The notes under the pieces: generated by a model
Told to the model about the DNA's origin: nothing
The model's input: only the letters and a program-made list of their open reading frames with translations
Databases searched by the model: none
Shown here: piece after piece, positions 6,997 to 15,482 of the stretch
Layout of the letters: every line of letters begins with the position of its first letter
Position numbering within the stretch: position 1 is the first letter of the stretch
Position numbers and translations under genes: made by a program
Origin: Sinomonas susongensis
GTDB lineage: Bacteria; Actinomycetota; Actinomycetes; Actinomycetales; Micrococcaceae
Assembly: GCF_005877005.1 (NCBI RefSeq)
Contig: NZ_SSNH01000003.1
Span: 1-64,000, forward strand
Direction: 5' to 3'
DNA: 64,000 nucleotides

Positions 6997-8184
6997 ATGT
7001 CCGAGTCCCTCGGCGTCGCCGTCATCGGCGCCGGCATGGCAGGCAAGGCCCACGCCGCCGCCTACCGTGCCGCTAGCACGCTCTACCGCCCCACCCTGCC
7101 CGAGATCCGCCTGGTCTCGATCGGGGACGTCAACGCCGAGTTCGGCCGGGCCGCCGCCCGACGCTTCGGCTACGAGCGCCACGACGCGTCATGGCAGGCC
7201 ATCGCGGAGGCCGAGGACATCGACGTCGTGAGCGTGGTCATCGCGAACGCGCTGCACCGCGAGGTGGTCGAGGGCCTCCTGGCTGCTGGAAAGCACGTCC
7301 TGTGCGAGAAGCCGCTCTCGGACACCCTCGGGGATGCCCGCGCGATGGCCGACGCCGCCCGCGCCGCCGAGGCGGCAGGGACGCTGGGCCGCATCGGCTT
7401 CACGTTCCGCCGCACCCCCGGGATCGCAGCGATCCGCGAACTGATCCAGGACGGCACCCTCGGGCGTCCGCTCCACTTCAGCGGACGGTACTGGACCGAC
7501 TACGGCTGCAGCCCGAGCGCACCGATGAGCTGGCGGTACAAGGGCGGTCCTGGATCGGGCGCCCTCGCCGACGTCGGAAGCCATCTGGCCTACGTCGGGG
7601 AGTTCCTGTGCGGGGACATCCAGACCGTCTCCGGGGGCCAGCTCTCCACCGCGATCGCCAAGCGGCCGCTCCCGCTCGGGGCCGTCATGGGCCACGACCA
7701 TGCGGCAGTGAGCGACGCTTTCGAGGCGGTGGAGAACGACGACGTCGCCGCCTTCTCCGCGGAGTTCGAACAGTGCATCGGGTCCCTTTCCGTCTCCCGT
7801 GTCGCCGCCGGCCACGCGAACTCGCTCATGTTCGAGGTGTTCTGCGAGAACGGCGCCGCGCTCTTCGACCAGCGCCGCCCCGCCGAGATCGGCCTGTTCC
7901 TCTCGGACGGCCCCTCCGTGCAGAACGGCTACCGTCAAGTGATCCTGGGCCCCGAGCACCCCTACATTGCGGGCGGCCTTCCGATGGACGCGCCCAGCGT
8001 CGGGTTCGGGCAGAACGAGGCCTTCGCCTACCAGGCCCGCGCGTTCCTCGAGGAGGTCGCCGGCGTTCCCGAGTCCGAATCGCTCCCGCGGTGCGCGACG
8101 TTCGATGACGGCGTGCGCAACATGGAAGTCCTCGCGGCCGTGACCGAGTCCGCACAGAACAATGGAAAGAAGGTCTCGCTGTGA
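6997..8184 (+). CDS. Gfo/Idh/MocA-family oxidoreductase
   Basis: 395 residues from ATG at 6997, chosen because AAAGGAGAG lies directly upstream and the protein then begins with its Rossmann strand (GVAVIGAGMAGKAH). EKP is in LCEKPLSD near residue 105. The active-site region with D and H is GALADVGSHLAYVGE near 190-200. A cytosolic NAD(P)-dependent sugar or polyol dehydrogenase. At 395 residues it resembles members with an extended C-terminal half rather than the short IolG form. It overlaps the next gene by GTGA, repeating the iolG-iolH arrangement. The substrate is unknown; an inositol isomer or plant-derived sugar is plausible. Confidence 0.88.
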   Translation: MSESLGVAVIGAGMAGKAHAAAYRAASTLYRPTLPEIRLVSIGDVNAEFGRAAARRFGYERHDASWQAIAEAEDIDVVSVVIANALHREVVEGLLAAGKHVLCEKPLSDTLGDARAMADAARAAEAAGTLGRIGFTFRRTPGIAAIRELIQDGTLGRPLHFSGRYWTDYGCSPSAPMSWRYKGGPGSGALADVGSHLAYVGEFLCGDIQTVSGGQLSTAIAKRPLPLGAVMGHDHAAVSDAFEAVENDDVAAFSAEFEQCIGSLSVSRVAAGHANSLMFEVFCENGAALFDQRRPAEIGLFLSDGPSVQNGYRQVILGPEHPYIAGGLPMDAPSVGFGQNEAFAYQARAFLEEVAGVPESESLPRCATFDDGVRNMEVLAAVTESAQNNGKKVSL

Positions 8185-9194
8185 AGCTGGGTGTCTACAA
8201 CGCGATCCTGCACGACCGTTCCCTCCCCGAGGCCCTCGAGGTCATTGCCGGCCTCGGCCTGAGCGGCATCGAGATCAACACCGGCGGGTTCCTCCCCGCG
8301 GTCCACGTGCCCACGTTCGACGACATCCTGGTCTCGGATGCCGCTCGGGACGAGTACCTCGGCGTCTTCGAGGGGACGGGCGTCTCGATCGCGGGGCTCA
8401 ACTGCAACGGCAACCCGCTGCACCCCAAGCCCGAGATCGGCGGGAAGCACGCCGAAGACATCCGCCGCTCGATCCGACTCGCGGAGCGCCTTGGCCAGAA
8501 CCGCGTCGTGACCATGTCCGGCCTCCCCGGCGGCGAGCCTGGAGCGACGGTGACGAACTGGATCGTGAACGCGTGGAACTCCGCCGCGCTCGCCGTCCTG
8601 GACTACCAGTGGGAGATCGCCGCCGAGTTCTGGCGCGAGACAGACCGCTTCGCTGCGGATCACGGCGTGAAGGTCGCACTCGAACTGCATCCGCAGAACC
8701 TCGTGTTCAACACGGCCGACGTCTACCGGCTCGTCGAGCTCACCAAGGCGAGCCATGTCGGCGTCGAACTCGACGCCTCGCACCTCTTCTGGCAGCAGAT
8801 GGACCCGGTCGCCGTGGTCCGCGAGCTCGGACCGCTCGTCTTCCACGCCGCGGCCAAGGACGTGCGGATCAACCCGGAGAACGCGAAGCTCTACGGCGTG
8901 CTGGACAACCGGTTCCGCCGGCTGTCTCCCGAGGAGCCCCGCACGAACCTCGGCGGCGACGAATGGGCCAACGAGTGGCCCAGGGACTCGGCGTGGGACT
9001 TCGTCGCCCTCGGACGCGGGCACGACGCCGCCTACTGGGCCGAGTTCCTCCGCGCCCTGCATGAGGTGGACTCGGACATGATGGTCAACATCGAGCACGA
9101 GGACGTCTCCCTCGGGCGTATCGAAGGGCTCGAAGTGGCCGCGGGTGTGCTGCTCGAGGCCGCCCAGTCGGTCGGGGTTCTGGCGGAGGCCTAG
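8181..9194 (+). CDS. TIM-barrel sugar phosphate isomerase/epimerase
   Basis: 337 residues starting at GTG in a GTGA overlap with the dehydrogenase. AP-endonuclease-2-like TIM barrel: LSGIEINTGGFLPA at 30-45, VALELHPQNLVFNT near 165-175 with the metal Glu and His, VGVELDASHLFWQ near 193-205, VFHAAAKDVRI near 220 and NIEHEDVSLG near 305. It probably isomerises, epimerises or dehydrates the product of its partner. Its last codon overlaps the stop of the convergent LacI gene by four bases, leaving no room for a separate terminator. Confidence 0.87.
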   Translation: MKLGVYNAILHDRSLPEALEVIAGLGLSGIEINTGGFLPAVHVPTFDDILVSDAARDEYLGVFEGTGVSIAGLNCNGNPLHPKPEIGGKHAEDIRRSIRLAERLGQNRVVTMSGLPGGEPGATVTNWIVNAWNSAALAVLDYQWEIAAEFWRETDRFAADHGVKVALELHPQNLVFNTADVYRLVELTKASHVGVELDASHLFWQQMDPVAVVRELGPLVFHAAAKDVRINPENAKLYGVLDNRFRRLSPEEPRTNLGGDEWANEWPRDSAWDFVALGRGHDAAYWAEFLRALHEVDSDMMVNIEHEDVSLGRIEGLEVAAGVLLEAAQSVGVLAEA

Positions 9195-10225
9195 CTTCCC
9201 GACGGGTGGCGGCCGCGCGTTTCCCGGCTCCCGGCGGTCGGGCGGCCCGTGCTCGACCGGACTGTGAGCGATGGTGGCACGAGGGTGTGGGCACGGCGCC
9301 CGTCCAACGCTGCGGCTGCGGCATCGACTGCCGCGGCCGCCAGCGCGTCAGGGTCCTGGCGGACGCTCGTGAGACTCACATGGGCGAGGGCCGCGAGACG
9401 TGAGTCGTCGTATCCGACGACTGAGAGGTCCGCTGGGATGTCGAGCCCTGCGGTGCCGAGCACGTGCAGGAATCCGAGGGCGGCGTCATCGTTGAAGACG
9501 ACGACGCCGGTCGGCAGCTCGGCCGGGGAGCTCAAGGCCTGGAGTGCGAGGAGGGTCCTCGCGGCCCCCATCCCGTCGGTTTCAGAGGGTCCGCCGGGGA
9601 ACACGAGGGGCTCTGCGCCGTCATCCGCCGCGAGCCGGGCGAACGCCGAGCGGCGTGCCTCACTCCCGACGGCCCTGCCTCCGTCGACGTGGGCGATCCG
9701 GCGGTGCCCGAGCCCGCGGAGGTGTTCGACGGCGAGTGCGATCCCGGCGGCGTCGTCCGTGGCGGCGCTTGAGAGGCGAGGATCGGACTGGGGCTGCAGG
9801 ACCGAGACGACAGGGACCGGCAGCGCCGAGAGCGCCTCCGGCGTCGAGTCCGGCGCGAGGACGAGGAGTGCCTCTGCCCCGAGGTCCAGAAGCGATCGGG
9901 CTGCCTCGCTTTCGTCGCGGCGCGGTCCCCGGGCGCTCAGGGTGACGTCGAACCCGCGGGCGGCTGCGGCCGGGTAGAGGGCTTCGACGAGCTCGGAGTG
10001 GAACGGGCCGTCGACGTCGAACACGACGCCGAGCAGATGGCTGCGGGCGCTGCGGAGCAGCCGCGCGCGGGTGTCCGGGCGGTAATCGAGGCTCGCGGCG
10101 GCGGCGAGAACGCGTTCACGTGTCACCTTGCTCGCGCCCGGCGCACCCCTCATGACGATCGAGACGAGGGCTCGCGAGACGCCCGCCGCGGCGGCGACGT
10201 CGGCGAGGGTCGCCCGCTTGGTCAT
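9191..10225 (-). CDS. LacI-family transcriptional regulator
   Basis: 344 residues. HTH at 5-30 (TLADVAAAAGVSRALVSIVMRG), hinge, then a sugar-binding-fold domain (HLLGVVFDVDGPFHSELVEA, VVFNDDAALGFLHVL, SVVGYDDSRLAALA, TSVRQDPDAL). It is divergent from the dehydrogenase at 10355. Two 14-bp inverted copies of CTAGAACGATCTAG lie in the shared 129-bp interval, so autoregulation and control of that dehydrogenase are likely. It is distinct from the LacI protein at 5822. Inducer unknown. Confidence 0.9.
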   Translation of the reverse strand: MTKRATLADVAAAAGVSRALVSIVMRGAPGASKVTRERVLAAAASLDYRPDTRARLLRSARSHLLGVVFDVDGPFHSELVEALYPAAAARGFDVTLSARGPRRDESEAARSLLDLGAEALLVLAPDSTPEALSALPVPVVSVLQPQSDPRLSSAATDDAAGIALAVEHLRGLGHRRIAHVDGGRAVGSEARRSAFARLAADDGAEPLVFPGGPSETDGMGAARTLLALQALSSPAELPTGVVVFNDDAALGFLHVLGTAGLDIPADLSVVGYDDSRLAALAHVSLTSVRQDPDALAAAAVDAAAAALDGRRAHTLVPPSLTVRSSTGRPTAGSRETRGRHPSGS

Positions 10226-10260
10226 TGGTGCCTCCCGTCTCGACTCCTCCGAGCAGTGTA

Positions 10261-10274
10261 CTAGAACGATCTAG
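10261..10274. promoter_or_regulatory. LacI-type operator, copy 1
   Basis: CTAGAACGATCTAG, a nearly palindromic 14-mer with central CG, lies 36 bp upstream of the lacI start at 10225. It is the exact reverse complement of the copy at 10317-10330. Confidence 0.75.
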
Positions 10275-10316
10275 CGAGTCAGTCTGGAGGCGTGCAAGAC
10301 TGTGCCCAGCAATCTT

Positions 10317-10330
10317 CTAGATCGTTCTAG
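10317..10330. promoter_or_regulatory. LacI-type operator, copy 2
   Basis: CTAGATCGTTCTAG, the exact reverse complement of the copy at 10261. The centres are 56 bp apart, between five and five and a half helical turns, compatible with a tetramer bridging both. It lies 24 bp upstream of the dehydrogenase start at 10355. Confidence 0.75.
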
Positions 10331-10354
10331 TCCGCTGTTCCGAGAGGATCAACC

Positions 10355-11455
10355 ATGACGTACCTTCCTGTCGCGTCCGAACGCCCCGAGCCCGTCCGCG
10401 TCGGCCTCATCGGAGCAGGCTGGATGGGCGCATTCCACGCCCACAGCCTCGCGAAGCGCATCCACGAAGCGAGCCTCGTGGCCATCGCCGACCCGGCGCT
10501 CGAGGTGGCGCAGTCGCTCGCAGCCGAGCTGGGCGTCGCCCGCGTCACCCCCGAGCCCGGGGACCTGATGTCCGACTCCGAGATCGACGCCGTCGTCATC
10601 GCCGGGCCCGCCCGCTTCCACGCAGAGCTCTCCGTCGCCGCTGCCCGTGCAGGCAAGCACGTGTTCTGCGAGAAGCCCGCCTCGCTCGACCTCGACGAGT
10701 TCGCCCGTGTCGAACAGGCCGCTCTCGAGGCGGGGATCCACTGGCAGATCGGGTTCAACCGCCGCTACGCCGCAGACTTCCTCGCCGCCCGGCGGGACGT
10801 GGCGGACGGCGTCGTCGGCACCCCACAGCTGCTCCGCTCGCTCACCCGGGATCCCGGAACGGGAAGCATCCGGAACGCCGAACGCGTGCCGCGAGGGACC
10901 ATCTTCCTCGAGACGCTCATCCACGACTTCGACGCCCTCAACTGGTACAACTCGGGAGCGGAGCCCGTGAGCGTCCACGTTGCAGCCGACGCCCTCGTCG
11001 AGCCGCAGCTCAGGGGGACCGGCTTCCTCGACACCGCGGTAGTGACGGTCCGCTACTCGAACGGCGCGATCGCCGTGGCGGAGGCCAGCTTCTCCGCCCT
11101 CTACGGCTACGACGTCCGGGGCGAGGTCTTCGGCTCGCGCGGGATGGTCCAGGCCGGACGTGCTACCGAGACGGCGGCCGTCCGCTTCGGCGCGAAGGGC
11201 CTCTCAGCAGCGACCCCCCGCCTCAACATCGAGCTCTTCGCCGATGCCTACACCGCCGAGCTCGCCGACTTCGCTGCGCACGTGCGGGCCAAGCGCGACG
11301 GGGGCGAGGCCCCGGACCACGGTGTTCAGCTCACCCCCGGTCTCGACGACGCAAGGCGCGCGCTCGCCGTCGCCCGCGCCTGCCTCGAGTCGATCGAGAC
11401 GGGGCAGGCGGCCTTGGTGGGCACGGTCGCGTCGCGTGAAACGGACCGCGCATGA
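10355..11455 (+). CDS. Gfo/Idh/MocA-family oxidoreductase, inositol-dehydrogenase-like
   Basis: 366 residues, cytosolic NAD(P)-dependent dehydrogenase. Rossmann motif GLIGAGWMGAFHAH at 16-29, FCEKPAS near 105-111, catalytic FLETLIHDFDALNWY near 188-202. The C-terminal half matches the family (YGYDVRGEVFGSRGMV near 250). GAGAGGATC precedes the ATG. The TGA stop overlaps an ATG (ATGA) that once opened a TIM-barrel gene, now decayed, so this was a two-gene module like those at 1583 and 6997. Control by the divergent LacI protein is inferred from the operator pair in the promoter region. Confidence 0.88.
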   Translation: MTYLPVASERPEPVRVGLIGAGWMGAFHAHSLAKRIHEASLVAIADPALEVAQSLAAELGVARVTPEPGDLMSDSEIDAVVIAGPARFHAELSVAAARAGKHVFCEKPASLDLDEFARVEQAALEAGIHWQIGFNRRYAADFLAARRDVADGVVGTPQLLRSLTRDPGTGSIRNAERVPRGTIFLETLIHDFDALNWYNSGAEPVSVHVAADALVEPQLRGTGFLDTAVVTVRYSNGAIAVAEASFSALYGYDVRGEVFGSRGMVQAGRATETAAVRFGAKGLSAATPRLNIELFADAYTAELADFAAHVRAKRDGGEAPDHGVQLTPGLDDARRALAVARACLESIETGQAALVGTVASRETDRA

Positions 11456-11586
11456 GGCTCGCCGTGTGCGCCGAGATGATGTTCACGGACCTGCGAGGCC
11501 GGCTACGAGGGGGCGGTCGGCCTCGAGGCGCTTCGGGCGGTCCAGAGGACGCGCTCGAGGCGTTCCGGGCGGCCTTCGGGGGCTGA
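11452..11586 (+). pseudogene. Remnant of a hydroxypyruvate-isomerase-like TIM-barrel gene
   Basis: A 44-codon open frame that begins with the family-like N-terminus MRLAVCAEMMFTDL and ends with PEDALEAFRAAFGG. Between them another frame reads CEAGYEGAVGLEA, which matches the expected C-terminal strand of hydroxypyruvate-isomerase-like proteins (usual length about 260 residues). The remnant therefore joins both gene ends after a large internal deletion, with two frame changes. Its ATG overlaps the stop of the preceding dehydrogenase by four bases, as intact partners do elsewhere in the window. Not expected to make a folded protein. Confidence 0.7.
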
Positions 11587-11616
11587 GCCTCCTCCCGCCG
11601 GATGACGCCGCGCCCC

Positions 11617-11666
11617 GCCCTTCGGACATCACCCCGCGCTCCAGCGCGGGGTCGAGTCCGAAGGGC
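11617..11666 (+). terminator. Hairpin after the third dehydrogenase module
   Basis: Outer arms gcccttcggac / gtccgaagggc (11 bp) enclose an inner stem ccccgcgct / agcgcgggg (9 bp). A strong two-step stem 30 bp after the pseudogene stop, without a T-run. Confidence 0.55.
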
Positions 11667-11726
11667 AGGGTACTTCTGGGAGGATAGTTCCGGCCCCTCG
11701 CGGCGGGGGCTCGCGAGAGGAGAGGC

Positions 11727-12896
11727 ATGGGCTACACGCACCTTGTGATCGGTGCCGGCGCGATCGGCTCGGCGGCGGCCTATTGGCTGTCCCGGCGCCC
11801 CGGGACCCGGGTGCTCGTGATCGAGCAGTTCGACCTCGTGAACACGCTCAACTCCTCCGGCGACGCCTCGCGCATCATCCGCCATGCCTACCACAGCACC
11901 GACTACACCAAGCTCACGCCCGCGATGTTCGAGGCCTGGCAGGAGATCGAGGAACGCTCCGGCCTCCAGCTGTACGTCAAGACCGGCGGCCTCGACCTCG
12001 CGACCTCAGCCGGGGCCAGCCTCGCTGAGCTCGGCGCGTACCGGGCGGCGCTCGCCGCCGAGCGCATCCCGTACGAAGACCTCACGGCCCGGGAGATCCG
12101 GGCCCGCTACCCGCAGTGGAACATCGACGACGATGTGACCGGCATGTACCAGGAGTCCGGCGGACTCATCGACATCCGGAAGAGCGTGGCTGCGCACACG
12201 TCGCTCGCCCTCGCCCACGGTGTCGAGTTCCTGCCCGGGACGAAGGTGACGGGCGTCGTCGTCCGGCCCGAGAGCGTCACGGTGCGCACTGCGCGCGGCG
12301 ATTTCGACGCCGACAACCTCGTCGTGGCGGCCGCTTCCTGGCTCGGGGAGCTCATGCCGGACCTCGGCCTCGACTACAGCCTCACTCTCTCGCAGGAGCA
12401 GGTCAGCTACTTCACGTCCCAGCACCTCGCGGACTTCACGCCCTCCAAGTTCCCCGTCTGGATCTTCCACGGCGATGAGGCCTTCTACGGCTTCCCGGTG
12501 TACGGCGAACCGGGGGTGAAGCTCGCGCGGGACATGCGCGGACGGTTCATCGAGAGCGGCGAGCGGGTCTTCGAGGGCGACGACGACGAGGCCGCGATCC
12601 TGCGGGGCTTCCTCGAACGGTACCTGCCTGCCGCGGCCGGCCCCGTCTACGCGAACAGGACGTGCGTGTACGACATGGCCCCCGACCGCGACTTCGTCCT
12701 CGACACCCTTCCCCACGCCCCGCACGTCGCGGTCTTCAACGGCGCCGGGCACGCCGGCAAGTTCGCGAGCCTTGTCGGGCGGATCCTCTCCGAGCTGCTC
12801 ACGGACGGCACGGCGTCGCTCCCGATCGAGGCGTTCTCCCTGCGTCGCCCGGCCATCGCCGACCCGGGCTTCGAGCCCGTCTTCCGGCTCGGCTGA
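11727..12896 (+). CDS. FAD-dependent sarcosine oxidase/N-methyl amino acid oxidase-like
   Basis: 389 residues, the size of monomeric sarcosine oxidase and N-methyltryptophan oxidase (SolA). These flavoenzymes oxidise N-methyl amino acids with O2, giving H2O2 and formaldehyde. GAGAIGSAAAYWLSRR at 9-24 is the FAD-binding dinucleotide motif, and the ribose-binding Glu is in VLVIEQFD at 30-37. The RTCVYDMAPDRDFVLD segment near 311-326 places a Cys where these enzymes attach FAD covalently. GAGHAGKF near 338 matches the C-terminal FAD contact. RBS GAGAGGAG precedes the ATG. Substrate not determinable; katG lies far downstream and is not linked. Confidence 0.82.
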   Translation: MGYTHLVIGAGAIGSAAAYWLSRRPGTRVLVIEQFDLVNTLNSSGDASRIIRHAYHSTDYTKLTPAMFEAWQEIEERSGLQLYVKTGGLDLATSAGASLAELGAYRAALAAERIPYEDLTAREIRARYPQWNIDDDVTGMYQESGGLIDIRKSVAAHTSLALAHGVEFLPGTKVTGVVVRPESVTVRTARGDFDADNLVVAAASWLGELMPDLGLDYSLTLSQEQVSYFTSQHLADFTPSKFPVWIFHGDEAFYGFPVYGEPGVKLARDMRGRFIESGERVFEGDDDEAAILRGFLERYLPAAAGPVYANRTCVYDMAPDRDFVLDTLPHAPHVAVFNGAGHAGKFASLVGRILSELLTDGTASLPIEAFSLRRPAIADPGFEPVFRLG

Positions 12897-12921
12897 GGAT
12901 CGATCTGGCTAGTCTGTCCCC

Positions 12922-14046
12922 ATGAATGCGACTCCCGCGCTCGGCCCCATGCCACGCACGCTCGACGTCGAATCGCTCGAGCAGTTCGACCGGCTCGTGG
13001 CCGAGGGCGCCCGCCGCATGTCCGGGTGGCACCTCCAGTCCATCGACTTCTCCGGCCGTTCGGCCCCGCTCAAGGCCCTGGACCCCTCGGGCGCAGTCTT
13101 CCTCGGCTGCACCCTCTCGCCCGGGATGGAGGAGTCGCTCCGTGCGAGGGGCGCGCTCGTCTTCCCGGCCATCCCCGGGCTGCCCTTCAACCCGTACCGC
13201 CCCGGCCTCTACACAGGACAGGAGCTGTACGAGGGTGTCGAGTCCCGTCCCTATGAGGAGACCCCGGACGCCCTCATCTACGCGTGGACCAAGCAGCAGG
13301 GCCGGGCCGGCGTCGCGAGTGCACTGTCGGTCGCCCTGCACGACCACCACATCGGCGAGTCGCTTCAGGGGGCGCTCGAGGGGCCGTTCGGCGGGCGGAA
13401 GATCGTGGGCGTCATGGGCGGCCACGCTGGACTGCGGGGAAGCCAGGCGTACGACGACGCCGCCCGCCTCGGGCGCGGCCTCGCGCGGGCGGGCTTCGTG
13501 GTCGCCACGGGCGGGGGCCCGGGTGCGATGGAAGCCGCCAATCTCGGTGCCTACCTCTCGGGCCAGCCCGAGGATGCCCTCGAGGAGTCCCTCCGGCGCC
13601 TCTCGCTCGTCCCCGGCTTCCGGCCCTCGGTGAGCGCCTGGGCGCGAGCCGCGCTCGCCGTCGTCGGCCTCTGCCCGAGCGGGACTCCGAGCCTCGGCAT
13701 CCCGACGTGGTTCTATGGCCACGAGCCGCCCAACATGTTCGCGACCCATATTGCGAAGTACTTCGCCAACGCGGTCCGCGAGGCTGTGCTGCTGGAGAAG
13801 GCCAACGGGGGAGTGGTGTTCCTTCCCGGGGCGGCCGGGACGGTTCAGGAGGTTTTCCAGGACGCGTGCGAGAACTTCTACGCGACGCCCGAGGCGATCA
13901 ACCCGATGGTCCTCGTCGGGAAGCGGTATTGGAGCGAGGAGCTCCCGGCGTGGCCGCTGCTGCGCAGCCTTGCGGGCGAGCGTGGCATGGCCGACCGCCT
14001 GCACCTCGTGGACTCCGTCGAAGAGGCGGTCGCGGCGCTCGGGTGA
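12922..14046 (+). CDS. LOG-family protein (lysine-decarboxylase-like Rossmann fold)
   Basis: 374 residues. The C-terminal half carries the LOG signature: VGVMGGHAGLRG near 158, ATGGGPGAMEAAN near 194-206 and FLPGAAGTVQEVFQ near 297-310, the PGGxGTxxE equivalent with Gly-to-Ala. LOG proteins cleave cytokinin ribotide or other nucleoside 5'-monophosphates. This one has about 150 extra N-terminal residues (FSGRSAPLKALDPSGAVFLG, PFNPYRPGLYTG) not found in plant-type LOG, so the substrate may differ. It starts 26 bp after the oxidase gene and is convergent with the VIT-family gene. Confidence 0.75.
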   Translation: MNATPALGPMPRTLDVESLEQFDRLVAEGARRMSGWHLQSIDFSGRSAPLKALDPSGAVFLGCTLSPGMEESLRARGALVFPAIPGLPFNPYRPGLYTGQELYEGVESRPYEETPDALIYAWTKQQGRAGVASALSVALHDHHIGESLQGALEGPFGGRKIVGVMGGHAGLRGSQAYDDAARLGRGLARAGFVVATGGGPGAMEAANLGAYLSGQPEDALEESLRRLSLVPGFRPSVSAWARAALAVVGLCPSGTPSLGIPTWFYGHEPPNMFATHIAKYFANAVREAVLLEKANGGVVFLPGAAGTVQEVFQDACENFYATPEAINPMVLVGKRYWSEELPAWPLLRSLAGERGMADRLHLVDSVEEAVAALG

Positions 14047-14099
14047 AGGAGGGGTCCCGCGCGGGCGGGGCCCGGCAGAGCCGGCCCCACGCGGGGCCT

Positions 14100-15221
14100 C
14101 TAGCCGATGACGGCCCCGAAGATCCACCCCAGCACGTAGGTGACGGCCGCCGCGCCGAAGCCGATGAGGAGCTGCCGCACGGCCCGCCAGAGCGGGGACG
14201 CCCCGGCCAACAGGCCTACGACGGCGCCCGTCCCCAGCAGCACCAAGCCCACCAGGACGGCGGCCACGACGAGCGCCGGGATCCCGACCATTCCGAACAG
14301 GAACGGCAGGATCGGCACGATGGCGCCCGAGGCGAAGAAGCAGAAGCTGCTGACCGCGGCCTGCCAGGCCGAGCCGATCGCCTCGTGTTCGTCGTCCGCG
14401 TCCGCCCGCTCGGGTTGGAGCGACAGGCTCGGGTCGCAGTCGCACGTGAAGTAGCCAAGGCGCTCGGCCGCTCGGTGCTCGGCCGCGGCCTGGCTCATGC
14501 CGCGCGCCTTGTACACGAGCACGAGTTCGTTCTGGTCGAGGTCGAGGGCGGGGGCCGCCGAGAGGGTCACCTGTGTGGGCCGCGACGCCGAGAGCAGCTC
14601 GCGCTGTGAACGCACGGAGATGTACTCGCCCGCCCCCATTGAGAGGGCTCCCGCGAGCAGGCCGGCCACGCCGGAGAGCAGCACGACGTGGCTCGAGACT
14701 CCCGAGGCAGCCATGCCGGTCACGAGGGAGAGGTTGCTGACGAGGCCGTCGTTGGCGCCGAACACCGCCGCCCGGAACGAGCCGGAGAGGCGCGTACGCC
14801 CTCGGACGGCGAGCCCACGCACGACCTCCTCGTGGATCCGCTCGTCGGCCGCCATGGCGGGAGTCGCGAACGGATCAGTCGAGTACGGCGACCGGCTTTC
14901 CGCGCGCTGCGCCATCGCGAGCACGAACACGGAACCGAAATGCCGGGCGAGGAAGCCGAGGAGCTGGCTGCGGAGGGATGGGCGGCGGGGCCTTCCGGCC
15001 TGATCGCCGAGCAGGGCGCTCCAGTGGGCCTCGTGCCGGCCTTCGGCATCGGCCAGTCCGAGCAGGATCTCGCGCTCCTCGCCCTCGCGGCGCTCAGCGA
15101 GGGAACGGTAGATCGAAGCCTCGGCCCGCTCGTCGGCGAGGTACTGCCGCCACCGACGGTAGTCCGCCGAGGTCGGGTGTTCGGGCTTGTGGTCGGCTTC
15201 CGAGGATCTCGTGGTCGGCAT
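14100..15221 (-). CDS. Ferritin-like/VIT1-CCC1 family membrane protein
   Basis: 373 residues from ATG at 15221, which has CAGGAGC upstream; a longer open frame to 15335 lacks support. Residues 15-130 form a ferritin/rubrerythrin-like four-helix domain with Glu/His-rich stretches (ADERAEASIYRSLAERREGE, DAEGRHEAHW, ADERIHEEVV). Residues 140-373 form a VIT1/CCC1-type membrane domain with five predicted helices (AVFGANDGLVSNLSLVTG, GAGEYISVRSQRE). Known relatives move Fe2+ or Mn2+. The N-terminal domain could bind or oxidise iron before transport. Convergent with the LOG gene. Confidence 0.85.
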   Translation of the reverse strand: MPTTRSSEADHKPEHPTSADYRRWRQYLADERAEASIYRSLAERREGEEREILLGLADAEGRHEAHWSALLGDQAGRPRRPSLRSQLLGFLARHFGSVFVLAMAQRAESRSPYSTDPFATPAMAADERIHEEVVRGLAVRGRTRLSGSFRAAVFGANDGLVSNLSLVTGMAASGVSSHVVLLSGVAGLLAGALSMGAGEYISVRSQRELLSASRPTQVTLSAAPALDLDQNELVLVYKARGMSQAAAEHRAAERLGYFTCDCDPSLSLQPERADADDEHEAIGSAWQAAVSSFCFFASGAIVPILPFLFGMVGIPALVVAAVLVGLVLLGTGAVVGLLAGASPLWRAVRQLLIGFGAAAVTYVLGWIFGAVIG

Positions 15222-15482
15222 GGTGCTCCTGGGCTGGATGGCTCTTCTGCGGCCCCTTTGCCCATGACACTTTAGCCCGCATTTCCGCGGTTTTTCGGCC
15301 GGTCGGCCCTCGCTTGAGACTTCGGTGCGCCTCAAAGGTCACATCTCGTCAGGCTGCCCTGATCTCCTTCCGGAGTGCCGGTCCGGGCGAGTGATTCCCA
15401 GCAGGCATCGGGTGTTGTCCTATAAACTCGATCACCAAGCGCAGGCGGCGTTGGCCCCTGCCGGATCCCAGAGAGGCGACCC

